Positions 31,006-39,386 of a DNA stretch of 64,000 nt are shown here, in pieces. The position numbers and the translations under genes are program-made. Below the pieces are notes generated by a model, which was not told the DNA's origin, ran no database searches, and was given only the letters and a program-made list of their open reading frames with translations. Numbering within the stretch: the stretch's first letter is position 1; every line of letters begins with the position of its first letter. The DNA is from Sulfitobacter sp. HGT1 (GTDB taxonomy: Bacteria > Pseudomonadota > Alphaproteobacteria > Rhodobacterales > Rhodobacteraceae), in NCBI RefSeq assembly GCF_013282155.1, contig NZ_BLWI01000012.1, positions 62,001 through 126,000 of the forward strand, in the 5' to 3' direction.

Positions 31006-31042
31006 AAAAGGGCCGCGCCGGTATTCTCCAGCGCGGCCCCTT
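31006..31042 (-). terminator. Terminator of rpsD
   Basis: On the minus strand AAGGGGCCGCGC pairs with GCGCGGCCCTTTT around a 12-base loop, followed by CCGTTTG. It lies 23 bases after the rpsD stop. Confidence 0.88.
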
Positions 31043-31064
31043 GGCAATAGATATGCGAGGAACC

Positions 31065-31685
31065 TTAGTTCTTCGCGTAGAATTCGACCACGAGGTTCGG
31101 TTCCATAACGACAGGGTATGGCACGTCACCCAATGTTGGGGTGCGCACGAATGTCGCTGTCATTTTGGAGTGATCGACTTCCATGTAGTCAGGAACGTCA
31201 CGCTCGGCCAGTTGAGTGGCTTCCAGCAATGCAACCATCTGCTTGGAACGGTCACGTACTTCGATCACGTCGCCTTCTTTTACGCGGTAGGAAGGAATGT
31301 TAACCTTCTTGCCGTTCACTTTGACATGGCCGTGGTTCACGAACTGGCGCGCAGCGAAAACGGTCGCAACGAATTTGGCACGGTACACAACCGCGTCCAA
31401 GCGACGCTCGAGCAGACCGATCAGGTTTTCACCTGTGTCGCCTTTTACACGCTCGGCTTCACCGTAAATGCGGCGGAACTGCTTTTCGGTCAGGTCGCCG
31501 TAGTAGCCCTTGAGCTTCTGCTTGGCGCGCAGCTGGATACCGAAGTCGGAAATTTTGCCCTTGCGGCGCTGACCGTGCTGGCCGGGGCCATATTCGCGAC
31601 GGTTTACCGGGGATTTTGGACGGCCCCAGATGTTTTCGCCCATGCGGCGGTCAATTTTGTGCTTGGCAGCGGTGCGTTTGGTCAC
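31065..31685 (-). CDS. rpsD: 30S ribosomal protein S4
   Basis: A 206-residue primary 16S rRNA-binding protein that nucleates assembly of the small subunit. The start [33 protein letters not shown] and the S4 RNA-binding domain ([38 protein letters not shown] region) are unmistakable. It uses a GTG start at 31685 with AAGGAG seven bases upstream. It lies as a single gene outside the large ribosomal operons, the usual alphaproteobacterial arrangement, with its own promoter and terminator. Confidence 0.98.
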   Translation of the reverse strand: MTKRTAAKHKIDRRMGENIWGRPKSPVNRREYGPGQHGQRRKGKISDFGIQLRAKQKLKGYYGDLTEKQFRRIYGEAERVKGDTGENLIGLLERRLDAVVYRAKFVATVFAARQFVNHGHVKVNGKKVNIPSYRVKEGDVIEVRDRSKQMVALLEATQLAERDVPDYMEVDHSKMTATFVRTPTLGDVPYPVVMEPNLVVEFYAKN

Positions 31686-31793
31686 GGCTGTTCTCCTTCA
31701 TATGGCCCTTGCGGGCGGTAAAGGGCGTTGTCCTCTGGCATAAAGCCCGACAGGGATCCCTTTGCAGGGTCCACCAACACCAATGAAGCCGCG

Positions 31794-31821
31794 CTTATAC
31801 GAGGGTTCACCGCGGAGTCAA
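31794..31821 (-). promoter_or_regulatory. rpsD promoter
   Basis: On the minus strand TTGACT (31821-31816), 16 bases, TATAAG (31799-31794): both hexamers are one mismatch or two from consensus. Transcription would start near 31787, about 100 bases upstream of the GTG start, leaving room for an autoregulatory leader. Confidence 0.7.
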
Positions 31822-32199
31822 TGCGAGAAGTCCTAATATCAGGTGAAGAACCAACCGCGGTGCAATTTAAAGCTTGGTTGGCGGTTTAGAGGGTATGTGT
31901 TCAACTTCGGGCCGCCGCCGCCGCGCCAACGTCAGCCATTGCACCAAAACAAGAAAAATGGGCAGAAAATGGAGGGAGTGCGCAGATATTTTGGCCTTGT
32001 TAATTTTATTGTAGCTATTTTGTCATCACAGTAACCGTCATAAATCGGTCAGGTTCCTGTTAACTACTTCCGGCTGAACGGTTTTCTCACTTGGGCAAAA
32101 AACAGAGGATGCAATCATTGCCTGGTTAATTTTTTTTGCGTTGTTTAAACGGCGCATTCGTTTATCAAGGCCACGGGTAAAAACTAGAAAAGCAGGCAC
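31822..32199. other. Intergenic region before the desaturase gene, no gene seen
   Basis: This is the larger part of a 514-base gap between the divergent rpsD and desaturase genes. It is more AT-rich than its surroundings, with a run of eight T near 32130. A 63-codon open frame at 31843-32034 lacks a ribosome site and family resemblance. The desaturase promoter should lie here; TTGTTT and TATCAA near 32145-32170 are a weak candidate. Confidence 0.5.
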
Positions 32200-33231
32200 A
32201 TGAACGATACTTCCAAGGTCTTTGGGCCAACTACGGGCTCAATACCAGCGCGCGACTGGATTAAAGTGCTGTCAAATTACCGCGATCCCAATGCATTGCG
32301 AAGCACGTTTGAGCTCGCCGTTACGGTGGTGCCGTTCATTGCGTTGTGGTCGCTTGCATGGGCTTCATTGTCCATCAATCCTTGGCTCACCCTTGTAATT
32401 TCGGTCTGTAACGCCGCATTTTTGCTGCGTTTGTTTGCCATTCAGCATGACTGTGGACACTATGCGTTCTATTCCAACCGCGCGCTGAGTGACTGGATCG
32501 GCCGGGTGCTTGGCGTCCTGACATTGACCCCTTATGATGTCTGGAAGCGGTCACATGCGATGCACCATAGCACATCGGGCAATTTGTCGCGCCGCGGCAT
32601 AGGCGATATCGACACCCTGACAGTGGCCGAATACCGCGCCCTGACCCCCAAAAAACGCCTGCTGTACCGCCTTTATCGGCATCCGCTTGTTCTGTTCGGT
32701 CTGGCACCGCTTTACTTGTTCTTTATCCAGCAGCGGGTTCCCATGGGGTTAACCAAACAAGCCCGCTATTGGGTCAGTGCCATGTGCACGAATGCCGCAA
32801 TCCTGATCGCGCTGTCCGTTGTATTTTACTTTGGCGGGCTCAAGCCGATCCTGCTGATTTTCCTACCCACAACACTTTTGGCCGCAACCGCCGGGGTGTG
32901 GTTGTTCTATGTTCAACACCAGTTTGAAACGACCCTTTGGGACGTGGACCCCACTTGGGACATTCACGAGGCAGCCCTGAACGGCAGCTCGCACTATAAA
33001 CTTCCTGCACCTTTACAATGGCTTAGCGCAAATATCGGAATCCATCACGTGCATCATTTGTACAGCCGCATTCCGTTTTACCGTCTTCCCGAAGTCTTGC
33101 GTGATCATACCGCTTTGGCACAGATCAACACCCTCACCATTCGGGAAAGCTTTGCAAACGCGCGCCTTCACCTGTGGGACGAGAGCAGCAAAAAACTCTT
33201 GTCATTTGCACAGGCCACAAAGGCGAAGTAA
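32200..33231 (+). CDS. Membrane fatty acid desaturase
   Basis: A 343-residue integral-membrane di-iron desaturase that inserts a double bond into an acyl chain of lipids. The three histidine boxes are complete: HDCGH (residues 83-87), HAMHH (119-123) and HHVHH (near 286). Hydrophobic helices flank them at about 40-80 and 150-230. It resembles the omega-6/Delta-12 type by box sequence, but regiospecificity is not determined. It is alone, behind a long AT-rich leader region, which would suit cold or membrane-fluidity regulation; that is inference. Confidence 0.92.
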   Translation: MNDTSKVFGPTTGSIPARDWIKVLSNYRDPNALRSTFELAVTVVPFIALWSLAWASLSINPWLTLVISVCNAAFLLRLFAIQHDCGHYAFYSNRALSDWIGRVLGVLTLTPYDVWKRSHAMHHSTSGNLSRRGIGDIDTLTVAEYRALTPKKRLLYRLYRHPLVLFGLAPLYLFFIQQRVPMGLTKQARYWVSAMCTNAAILIALSVVFYFGGLKPILLIFLPTTLLAATAGVWLFYVQHQFETTLWDVDPTWDIHEAALNGSSHYKLPAPLQWLSANIGIHHVHHLYSRIPFYRLPEVLRDHTALAQINTLTIRESFANARLHLWDESSKKLLSFAQATKAK

Positions 33232-33249
33232 CGCGCTTTTACTCATTTG

Positions 33250-33822
33250 TTACCCTTTGGTCATCGATGCGACAACATCGTGTCGGTGGCAGGTGACAAG
33301 GTGGTCGTTAACCATGCCGACCGCCTCCATAAATGCATAAACGATGGTGGGCCCACAAAATTTGAAGCCCTCTTTCTTCAGGTCTTTGGATATTTGCGTT
33401 GATAACGCGGTCGAAGGCGGCACCTGAGCTTGGCTGGCAAAGCGGTTCTGCAAGGGTGCCCCGCCGACATAGTTCCACAAATACGCGTCAAACCCTTCAC
33501 GCGCCTCGATTTTTTGCCAGACACGCGCGTTGGTAATCGTCGCTTCAATTTTGCCGCGGTGGCGGATGATACCAGGGTTTTGCAGCAGTTTTTCAACATC
33601 GGCAGCCCCCCAATCGGCGATCACGTCGGGGTCAAACCCCGCAAAGGCCTCGCGAAAGTTCTCTCGCTTTTTAAGGATCGTGATCCAGCTTAGCCCCGCC
33701 TGAAACCCGTCGAGCACCAGCTTTTCCCACAACGCCCGGCTATCGTATTCCGGCACACCCCAGTCAGTATCATGATAATCAAGGTAAATTTGTTCCGGGC
33801 CTGCCCAATCACAACGTTGCAT
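33250..33822 (-). CDS. tag: DNA-3-methyladenine glycosylase I
   Basis: A 190-residue base-excision enzyme that removes 3-methyladenine. The N-terminal zinc/substrate region MQRCDWAGPEQIYLDYHDTDWGVP, the FQAGLSWITILKKRENFREAF core, and the C-terminal zinc ligands in VTCHRH are all present. The ATG at 33822 is preferred to the GTG two codons upstream because GGAG lies five bases before it. It is convergent with the desaturase gene with an 18-base gap and divergent from the EAL gene. Confidence 0.95.
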   Translation of the reverse strand: MQRCDWAGPEQIYLDYHDTDWGVPEYDSRALWEKLVLDGFQAGLSWITILKKRENFREAFAGFDPDVIADWGAADVEKLLQNPGIIRHRGKIEATITNARVWQKIEAREGFDAYLWNYVGGAPLQNRFASQAQVPPSTALSTQISKDLKKEGFKFCGPTIVYAFMEAVGMVNDHLVTCHRHDVVASMTKG

Positions 33823-33957
33823 CGTCACTCCTTTATTCCCGTTACAATGAACATGCCGTTTATAATGACAAATCTATATTCATTCGACATTTAACCTGCC
33901 CTTATCAAAACACCATGCATGAACGCAGCATAGTCCGGGAAAAAAGGAATCTGCCAC

Positions 33958-34800
33958 GTGCATCAGCGGTCCAAACATTGTTTCGCCGACCTTCCCGACG
34001 GGGGTGGCAGTCCTCTCGACTATGCCGTGACACAGCGTGACCAATCGACCATTGCAATGGTCCAAGACGCCGTCGATCACAAACAAACATTAATGGCATA
34101 TCAACCAATTTTGCGTGATGTGGCCAGCCATAAGATCGCCTTTCATGAGGGGCTTATTCGTGTTTTGGATCCAACTGGCCGAGTGATACCTGCGCGGGAT
34201 TTTATGCCCGTCGTTGAAAACACCCAACTGGGCCGCCAGATTGACGTGCTATCCTTGGACGCAGGCATGATCACCTTGCAGGCCCACCCGGAATTGCGGA
34301 TTTCGATCAACATGTCCGCCAGATCAATCGGCTTCAGGGCGTGGACAACCATGTTGAACAGGTGGCTGTCACGGGAACCAACGATCGGGGAGCGTTTGAT
34401 CCTCGAAATCAGTGAACAATCGGCCATGCTGATGCCCGAACTGGTGTCAGATTTCATGAAGCGCATGCAAGACAAAGGGGTTTGTTTTGCACTGGATAAT
34501 TTCGGGTCTGGCTATGCCGCCATCCGATTTTTCAAGGACCTCTACTTCGATATTCTGAAAATTGACGGGCAGTTCACACGTGACATTGCACAGAACTCTG
34601 AAAACCGCGCGCTTGTCACTGTCATGGTATCTATTGCCGAAAACTTCGACATGGTGACGGTCGCGGAACAGGTTGAAAACATGGATGATTGTGCAGTTCT
34701 GGCCCAGCTGGGCGTCGACTGCCAGCAAGGGTATCTATTCAGTGCGCCAACCACCCGGCCCTATTGGGCCATCAAGCCCGAAAACCGCAAAACAGGATAA
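33958..34800 (+). CDS. Stand-alone EAL-domain protein (cyclic-di-GMP phosphodiesterase or sensor)
   Basis: A 280-residue cytosolic protein that is almost only an EAL domain, with a 40-residue leader and no membrane segment, GGDEF or sensory domain. Ligand residues visible: EGL at 64-66 in place of EAL, N118 in INMSA, E150, D180-N181 in ALDNFGSGYA where active enzymes usually have DDFG, K201 in LKIDG, E237 in VAEQVE and Q257 in QQGYL. The N181 change may weaken activity. The GTG start at 33958 has AAGGA nine bases upstream; no ATG is in frame nearby. Confidence 0.88.
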   Translation: MHQRSKHCFADLPDGGGSPLDYAVTQRDQSTIAMVQDAVDHKQTLMAYQPILRDVASHKIAFHEGLIRVLDPTGRVIPARDFMPVVENTQLGRQIDVLSLDAGMITLQAHPELRISINMSARSIGFRAWTTMLNRWLSREPTIGERLILEISEQSAMLMPELVSDFMKRMQDKGVCFALDNFGSGYAAIRFFKDLYFDILKIDGQFTRDIAQNSENRALVTVMVSIAENFDMVTVAEQVENMDDCAVLAQLGVDCQQGYLFSAPTTRPYWAIKPENRKTG

Positions 34801-34814
34801 GCCTTACGTCGAGA

Positions 34815-34843
34815 TTGCCGCGTCTGCTGCAATGCGGTATATC
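34815..34843 (+). promoter_or_regulatory. Candidate phaA promoter with TGC-rich operator
   Basis: TTGCCG (34815-34820), 17 bases, TATATC (34838-34843). The spacer holds the palindromic TGCTGCA (34825-34831) followed by ATGC. PhaR repressors of alphaproteobacteria bind TGC-rich symmetrical sites, so this is a plausible PhaR operator overlapping the promoter; binding is inference. Confidence 0.55.
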
Positions 34844-34864
34844 CGGCTTTCAGAAGGCTAGGGG

Positions 34865-34896
34865 ATCGCAAGGAAGTTGCGATGGGAACCCCATCG
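34865..34896 (+). promoter_or_regulatory. Two overlapping hairpins in the phaA leader
   Basis: ATCGCAA (34865-34871) pairs with TTGCGAT (34877-34883), and CGATGGG (34880-34886) pairs with CCCATCG (34890-34896). The stems share CGAT, so only one can form fully at a time. They end 23 bases before the phaA start. Confidence 0.5.
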
Positions 34897-34919
34897 GTCA
34901 ATAACCTGAGGAAATACAC

Positions 34920-36095
34920 ATGACGAATGTTGTCATCGCATCCGCAGCACGCACAGCCGTGGGTAGCTTTAACGGATCTTTTGCAAATACACCTGCCCAC
35001 GATTTGGGTGCCGCTGTCCTGAAAGAGATTGTCGCGCGCGCAGGGATTGATGCATCAGAGGTTTCTGAAACCATTCTTGGTCAAGTTTTGACAGCTGCAC
35101 AGGGACAAAACCCCGCACGTCAGGCCCATGTAAATGCTGGATTGCCGATTGAATCCGCGGCCTGGTCGATCAACCAAGTTTGCGGATCCGGCTTGCGCGC
35201 CGTCGCACTGGCCGCACAGCACATCCAACTGGGCGATGCCGATATTGTGGCTGCAGGCGGCCAGGAAAACATGTCGTTGAGCCCCCACGCACAAAACCTG
35301 CGCCCCGGCCAGAAAATGGGCGACCTTCAGTTCATTGACACAATGATCAAAGACGGTCTTTGGGATGCATTCAACGGCTACCACATGGGTCAAACAGCTG
35401 AAAACGTTGCGGAAAAGTGGCAGATTAGCCGCGACGCGCAAGATGAATTCGCGGTGCGCTCCCAGAACAAGGCTGAGGCCGCGCAAAAAGCGGGCAAGTT
35501 CGCCGACGAGATTGTTGCCTACACAATCAAGACCCGCAAAGGCGAGACTGTCGTCGACAGTGACGAGTACATTCGCCATGGCGCGTCCATGGAAGCGATG
35601 CAAAAGCTGCGCCCTGCCTTTACAAAAGACGGCTCAGTCACTGCAGCGAATGCTTCGGGCCTGAACGACGGTGCGGCTGGCGCATTGCTGATGTCGGCGG
35701 ACAACGCCGAGAAACGCGGCATCACGCCACTGGCACGTATCGCATCCTACGCAACAGTTGGCCTTGACCCGACCATCATGGGTGCCGGGCCAATCTACGC
35801 CTCCCGCAAGGCGTTGGAAAAAGCCGGCTGGAAGCCCGAAGACCTCGACCTTGTAGAGGCCAACGAAGCATTTGCGGCACAGGCTTGCGCCGTTAACAAA
35901 GAGATGGGCTGGGACCCGGAAATCGTGAACGTCAATGGCGGTGCGATCGCTATCGGTCACCCGATCGGTGCCTCGGGCGCGCGAATCCTGAACACCCTTC
36001 TGTTCGAAATGCAGCGCCGTGGCGCGAAAAAGGGTCTTGCGACCTTGTGCATCGGCGGCGGCATGGGCGTCGCAATGTGCCTTGAGCGCCCCTAA
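34920..36095 (+). CDS. phaA: Acetyl-CoA C-acetyltransferase (beta-ketothiolase)
   Basis: A 391-residue biosynthetic thiolase condensing two acetyl-CoA into acetoacetyl-CoA, the first step of poly-3-hydroxybutyrate synthesis. The acyl-enzyme Cys is C88 in [12 protein letters not shown], with H347 in [13 protein letters not shown] and C377 in [11 protein letters not shown] as the other catalytic residues. Length equals classical PhaA. The ATG at 34920 has GAGGA upstream. It is followed by phaB 179 bases downstream; phaC, phaP and phaR are not in the window. Confidence 0.96.
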   Translation: MTNVVIASAARTAVGSFNGSFANTPAHDLGAAVLKEIVARAGIDASEVSETILGQVLTAAQGQNPARQAHVNAGLPIESAAWSINQVCGSGLRAVALAAQHIQLGDADIVAAGGQENMSLSPHAQNLRPGQKMGDLQFIDTMIKDGLWDAFNGYHMGQTAENVAEKWQISRDAQDEFAVRSQNKAEAAQKAGKFADEIVAYTIKTRKGETVVDSDEYIRHGASMEAMQKLRPAFTKDGSVTAANASGLNDGAAGALLMSADNAEKRGITPLARIASYATVGLDPTIMGAGPIYASRKALEKAGWKPEDLDLVEANEAFAAQACAVNKEMGWDPEIVNVNGGAIAIGHPIGASGARILNTLLFEMQRRGAKKGLATLCIGGGMGVAMCLERP

Positions 36096-36205
36096 CTCGA
36101 CCCCGCACGGCGCAGATTGATGCGCCGTGCACTTCTCTTAGAAAACATTTGCAAAAAGCTTGGCCAAAACGGTTGCAAAGCCTGCACATGATGTTTTATC
36201 AATCT

Positions 36206-36234
36206 TTGACGTAATAAAATTGCGCAGCCGTTAT
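36206..36234 (+). promoter_or_regulatory. Candidate phaB promoter
   Basis: TTGACG (36206-36211), 17 bases, CGTTAT (36229-36234). The -35 is good and the -10 is weak. The region just upstream holds two TTGCAA motifs. It lies in the 179-base gap after phaA, so phaB may also be transcribed independently. Confidence 0.4.
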
Positions 36235-36274
36235 CAAAAATGAAATAACGTTGCCGTTAGGGGAGAGGATCACC

Positions 36275-36997
36275 ATGTCACGTGTCGCACTTGTGACCGG
36301 AGGTAGCCGCGGAATCGGTGCCGCCATTTCAACAGCACTCAAGGACGCCGGTTACACCGTCGCCGCCACCTATGCTGGCAACGACGAAGCCGCAGCAAAA
36401 TTTACCGAAAGCACCGGCATCAAGACATATAAATGGAATGTCGCCGATTACGACGACTCCAAAGCGGGCATCGCAAAAGTCGAAGCCGATCTTGGCCCTG
36501 TAGAAGTTATCGTCGCCAACGCAGGCATCACGCGTGACGCACCTTTTCATAAAATGACGCCAGATCAATGGCATGAGGTGGTCAACACCAACCTGACCGG
36601 CGTGTTCAACACCATCCACCCGATTTGGCCAGGCATGCGTGAACGCAAATTTGGCCGGATTGTAGTGATCAGCTCGATCAATGGTCAAAAGGGGCAATTC
36701 GCGCAGGTGAACTATGCCGCGACCAAGGCCGGTGATCTGGGCATCATAAAATCCCTCGCCCAAGAAGGCGCGCGCGCAAACATAACAGCCAACGCAATCT
36801 GTCCGGGCTATATCGCCACTGACATGGTCATGGCCGTCCCTGAAAAAGTACGCGAGTCGATTATTGCGCAGATCCCGGCCGGTCGGTTGGGCGAACCAGA
36901 AGAAATCGCCCGCGCGGTTCTGTTTCTGGTCGCGGATGACGCAGGATTTATCAACGGGTCCACGATTACGGCGAACGGCGCTCAGCACCTCGTCTGA
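36275..36997 (+). CDS. phaB: Acetoacetyl-CoA reductase
   Basis: A 240-residue NADPH-dependent short-chain dehydrogenase that makes (R)-3-hydroxybutyryl-CoA for PHB. The cofactor loop TGGSRGIG, NAG at 82-84, S133-S134, and the Y147-x3-K151 pair in NYAATKAG are complete; the C-terminal part matches PhaB (NICPGYIATDM-like). The ATG at 36275 has GGGAGAGG upstream and gives the classical length; an in-frame TTG eight codons earlier is not preferred. A strong terminator follows. Confidence 0.96.
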   Translation: MSRVALVTGGSRGIGAAISTALKDAGYTVAATYAGNDEAAAKFTESTGIKTYKWNVADYDDSKAGIAKVEADLGPVEVIVANAGITRDAPFHKMTPDQWHEVVNTNLTGVFNTIHPIWPGMRERKFGRIVVISSINGQKGQFAQVNYAATKAGDLGIIKSLAQEGARANITANAICPGYIATDMVMAVPEKVRESIIAQIPAGRLGEPEEIARAVLFLVADDAGFINGSTITANGAQHLV

Positions 36998-37020
36998 CGT
37001 CACGCACAGTTTGAGCTTTG

Positions 37021-37051
37021 AAAGGCCAGCGCAGGGATGCGCTGGCCTTTT
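37021..37051 (+). terminator. Terminator of phaB
   Basis: AAAGGCCAGCGCA, a four-base loop and TGCGCTGGCCTTTT make a perfect 13-pair hairpin with a short T run, 24 bases beyond the phaB stop. Confidence 0.92.
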
Positions 37052-37299
37052 GACATTACCGCGCGCGTGAATGGTTCTTATCCGACACCCCGAACAGCCA
37101 GCCCCAAAATGCCAAGGTTACCCGGGCCCGCTCCCGATGCGCCTGCTCCATCGCGTTTCGTGCGGCGCGGTTTGTTGTTGCTTCAATCATCTTCAAATCC
37201 AATCTATCAAGCAATTCTGTTCTGTGCTTAAGATTGCCCAAAGGTATCCGCTTAACAAACGAGACTTTCTGCGCTTCACATAAGAAATACTTAACTGAT

Positions 37300-38238
37300 A
37301 TGACAGATCGCCTGCCACCACTCACTGCATTGCGCGCCTTCGAAGCCGCGGCACGGCACCTGTCTTTCGCAGCAGCCGCAGCCGAGCTCAACGTGACGCC
37401 AGCAGCCCTAAGCTTTCAGATCAAGTCGCTAGAGGCCCATTTCGGTGCGCCACTTTTCCGCCGCCTGAACCGTGCCGTCGAATTGACCGAGGCAGGCATC
37501 GCCCTTGCCCCCGGTGCAACAGACGGGTTTCAGACACTGGCCAGCGCCTGGCGCAGTGCACAGCGCACACAGGATCACCACTCTTTGACCGTGACAGCGG
37601 GGCCCGCTTTTACAGCCAAGTGGCTGGCACCAAGGCTGTTCGAATTCGCCCAAGCGCACCCGGAAATTGAACTTCGGTTTTCGGCTTCATTGCGAAAGAT
37701 GGATTTTGCGCGCGACAATATTGATGTCGCGATCCGGTTCGGATCATCTGTGGATCCCGGCCTTTATGCGCTCCCCCTTGCGGAGGAATGGGTGACGCCG
37801 GTCATGACGCCTGAACTGGCCGCCCGATACCCCACGCCCGCCAGCCTGCAACACGCGCCGCTGATCATCGACGAATCAATCGCGTTTTTGGACCCGCCGA
37901 TGGATTGGAACAGTTGGTTTGCCGCTATGGGCCTGCCTGCCCTAGCGGTTCAGGGGCCCCGCTTTTCCCAGGCAGACCACGCCACAGACGCGGCATTGGC
38001 GGGTGTGGGTGTTGTCCTTGGCAGACGCGCATTGGTGATCAAGGATCTGGCCGAAGGGCGGCTGGTTGCACCTTATAATGCCGCACTTGCCACAGGGGCG
38101 CGATTCTGGTTTCTCTGCCCGAAGACGGCGCAGGACCGGCCGCAAATCATAGCTTTCAGGGAATGGATCATGCGCGAGATCAACAAGACTTCGGCCCTTG
38201 CCGACGCCATCCAGATCATCCCAAGGCCCACGGCATGA
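37300..38238 (+). CDS. LysR-family transcriptional regulator (GcvA-like)
   Basis: A 312-residue LysR-type regulator. The winged-helix N-terminus is DRLPPLTALRAFEAAARHLSFAAAAAELNVTPAALSFQIKSLE, the GcvA-type signature, followed by a periplasmic-binding-protein-like effector domain. The ATG at 37300 is chosen because homology to LysR starts there. Its stop overlaps the start of the EamA transporter gene by four bases (ATGA), so the two form one transcription unit and the regulator probably controls export of its own effector; the effector is unknown. Confidence 0.92.
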   Translation: MTDRLPPLTALRAFEAAARHLSFAAAAAELNVTPAALSFQIKSLEAHFGAPLFRRLNRAVELTEAGIALAPGATDGFQTLASAWRSAQRTQDHHSLTVTAGPAFTAKWLAPRLFEFAQAHPEIELRFSASLRKMDFARDNIDVAIRFGSSVDPGLYALPLAEEWVTPVMTPELAARYPTPASLQHAPLIIDESIAFLDPPMDWNSWFAAMGLPALAVQGPRFSQADHATDAALAGVGVVLGRRALVIKDLAEGRLVAPYNAALATGARFWFLCPKTAQDRPQIIAFREWIMREINKTSALADAIQIIPRPTA

Positions 38239-39104
38239 CGCGGCCCCAAGCAACGCTGATCGGTTTTACTGCGGTTTTGCTGTGGTCGCTGCTGGCGCTT
38301 TTCACCGTCGGCACCGCACCGACCCCGCCGCTTTTGCTGAACACACTGTGTTTTTCGATCGGGGGCGTGCTGGGGCTGATCTGGTGCTTGGCCACTGGTA
38401 CCCTTGGCACGTTGAAGACCGTGCCGCTGCGGGTGTATCTGTTCGGCATTGCAGGGCTTTTCGGGTATCACGCGCTGTATTTTTCCGCCCTGCGACTGGC
38501 CCCCGCCGCAGAGGCCGGGTTGATCGCGTATTTATGGCCTTTGCTGATCGTTGTATTTTCCGGCCTCCTGCCCGGAGAGATTTTGCGCAAGGGGCATGTT
38601 TTTGGCGCCGTATTAGGATTCGCCGGGGCGGCGTTGATCATCTCGAACGGATCAGGCAGCTTTCAGGCGCAGTATCTGCCGGGCTATCTGCTGGCCATCT
38701 GTTGCGCCCTGACCTGGTCGGCCTATTCGCTGCTGTCGCGGCGCATCGGCACAGCCCCAACGGCCAGCGTTGTTGTCTTCTGCCTTGGCACAGCGGCCTT
38801 GTCCCTGCCCTTGCATCTGCTGTTCGAAGAGACCGTCCTGCCCACGACAGGCTTGGGATGGGCCAGCATTGTGGGCTTGGGCCTTGGCCCTGTCGGTTTG
38901 GCATTCTATGTCTGGGATATCGGGGTGAAACGCGGAGACATCCAATTGCTTGGTACCAGTTCTTATCTGGCCCCCTTGCTGTCGACGCTTATTCTGGTGG
39001 TTTCCGGTGTCACGCCCGCCGAACCCATTCTGTTTTGGGCGGCTGCGTTGATCACTGGCGGCGCTTTATGTGCAGCGCGCGCCAGTTACGTTAAGTCTGG
39101 TTAA
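38235..39104 (+). CDS. EamA/DMT-family transporter
   Basis: A 289-residue inner-membrane transporter with about ten hydrophobic helices in two EamA repeats (GFTAVLLWSLLALFTVG at the start; SNGSGSF at the repeat boundary; a second repeat from LPGYLLAICCALTWSAYSLLSRR). The aromatic-exporter-like YddG subgroup is the closest I recall, but substrate assignment is uncertain. The ATG at 38235 overlaps the LysR stop, implying coupled translation. It ends five bases before the stop of the convergent YdcH-like micro-gene. Confidence 0.87.
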   Translation: MTRPQATLIGFTAVLLWSLLALFTVGTAPTPPLLLNTLCFSIGGVLGLIWCLATGTLGTLKTVPLRVYLFGIAGLFGYHALYFSALRLAPAAEAGLIAYLWPLLIVVFSGLLPGEILRKGHVFGAVLGFAGAALIISNGSGSFQAQYLPGYLLAICCALTWSAYSLLSRRIGTAPTASVVVFCLGTAALSLPLHLLFEETVLPTTGLGWASIVGLGLGPVGLAFYVWDIGVKRGDIQLLGTSSYLAPLLSTLILVVSGVTPAEPILFWAAALITGGALCAARASYVKSG

Positions 39105-39108
39105 ATGG

Positions 39109-39273
39109 TTAATCCGACAGTCTGGTAATCTCTTCCTTCAGTCGAAGCTTTTCCTTCTTCATCGTTGCAACTTTCAGATCGTCGATACCCGGGGCTCGCT
39201 GTGCCTCTTCTACAGCATCGCTCACCGCCATATGTTTCCGTTTCAAAGCTTCAAGATGCGCGTCAAATGCCAC
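39109..39273 (-). CDS. YdcH family (DUF465) small protein
   Basis: A 54-residue protein too short for most gene callers. It starts with GTG at 39273, with AGGAG seven bases upstream, and contains the DUF465 pattern HLEALKRKHMAVSDAV followed by PGIDDLKVATMKKEKLRLKEEITRL, a short helical hairpin. The function of the family is not known to me. It is convergent with the EamA transporter, with only four bases between the stops. Confidence 0.86.
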   Translation of the reverse strand: MAFDAHLEALKRKHMAVSDAVEEAQRAPGIDDLKVATMKKEKLRLKEEITRLSD

Positions 39274-39386
39274 TTAACTCTCCTATTTTGAATGTTGCGT
39301 AGCTTGAGTGAAGCACGAAAGATTCAACCTGTCACGCGGCATCGCAGCAAAACTTCAGACAAGTTGAACAATCGGCTGGTTGATGC

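Noticed and set aside
31843-32034. A 63-codon open frame in the rpsD/desaturase gap
   Set aside because: No ribosome site, basic low-complexity translation, no family resemblance.
38198-39094. An alternative open frame of about 300 codons inside the second EamA gene
   Set aside because: It is a shifted frame of the transporter gene with Arg/His-rich translation and no hydrophobic helices.
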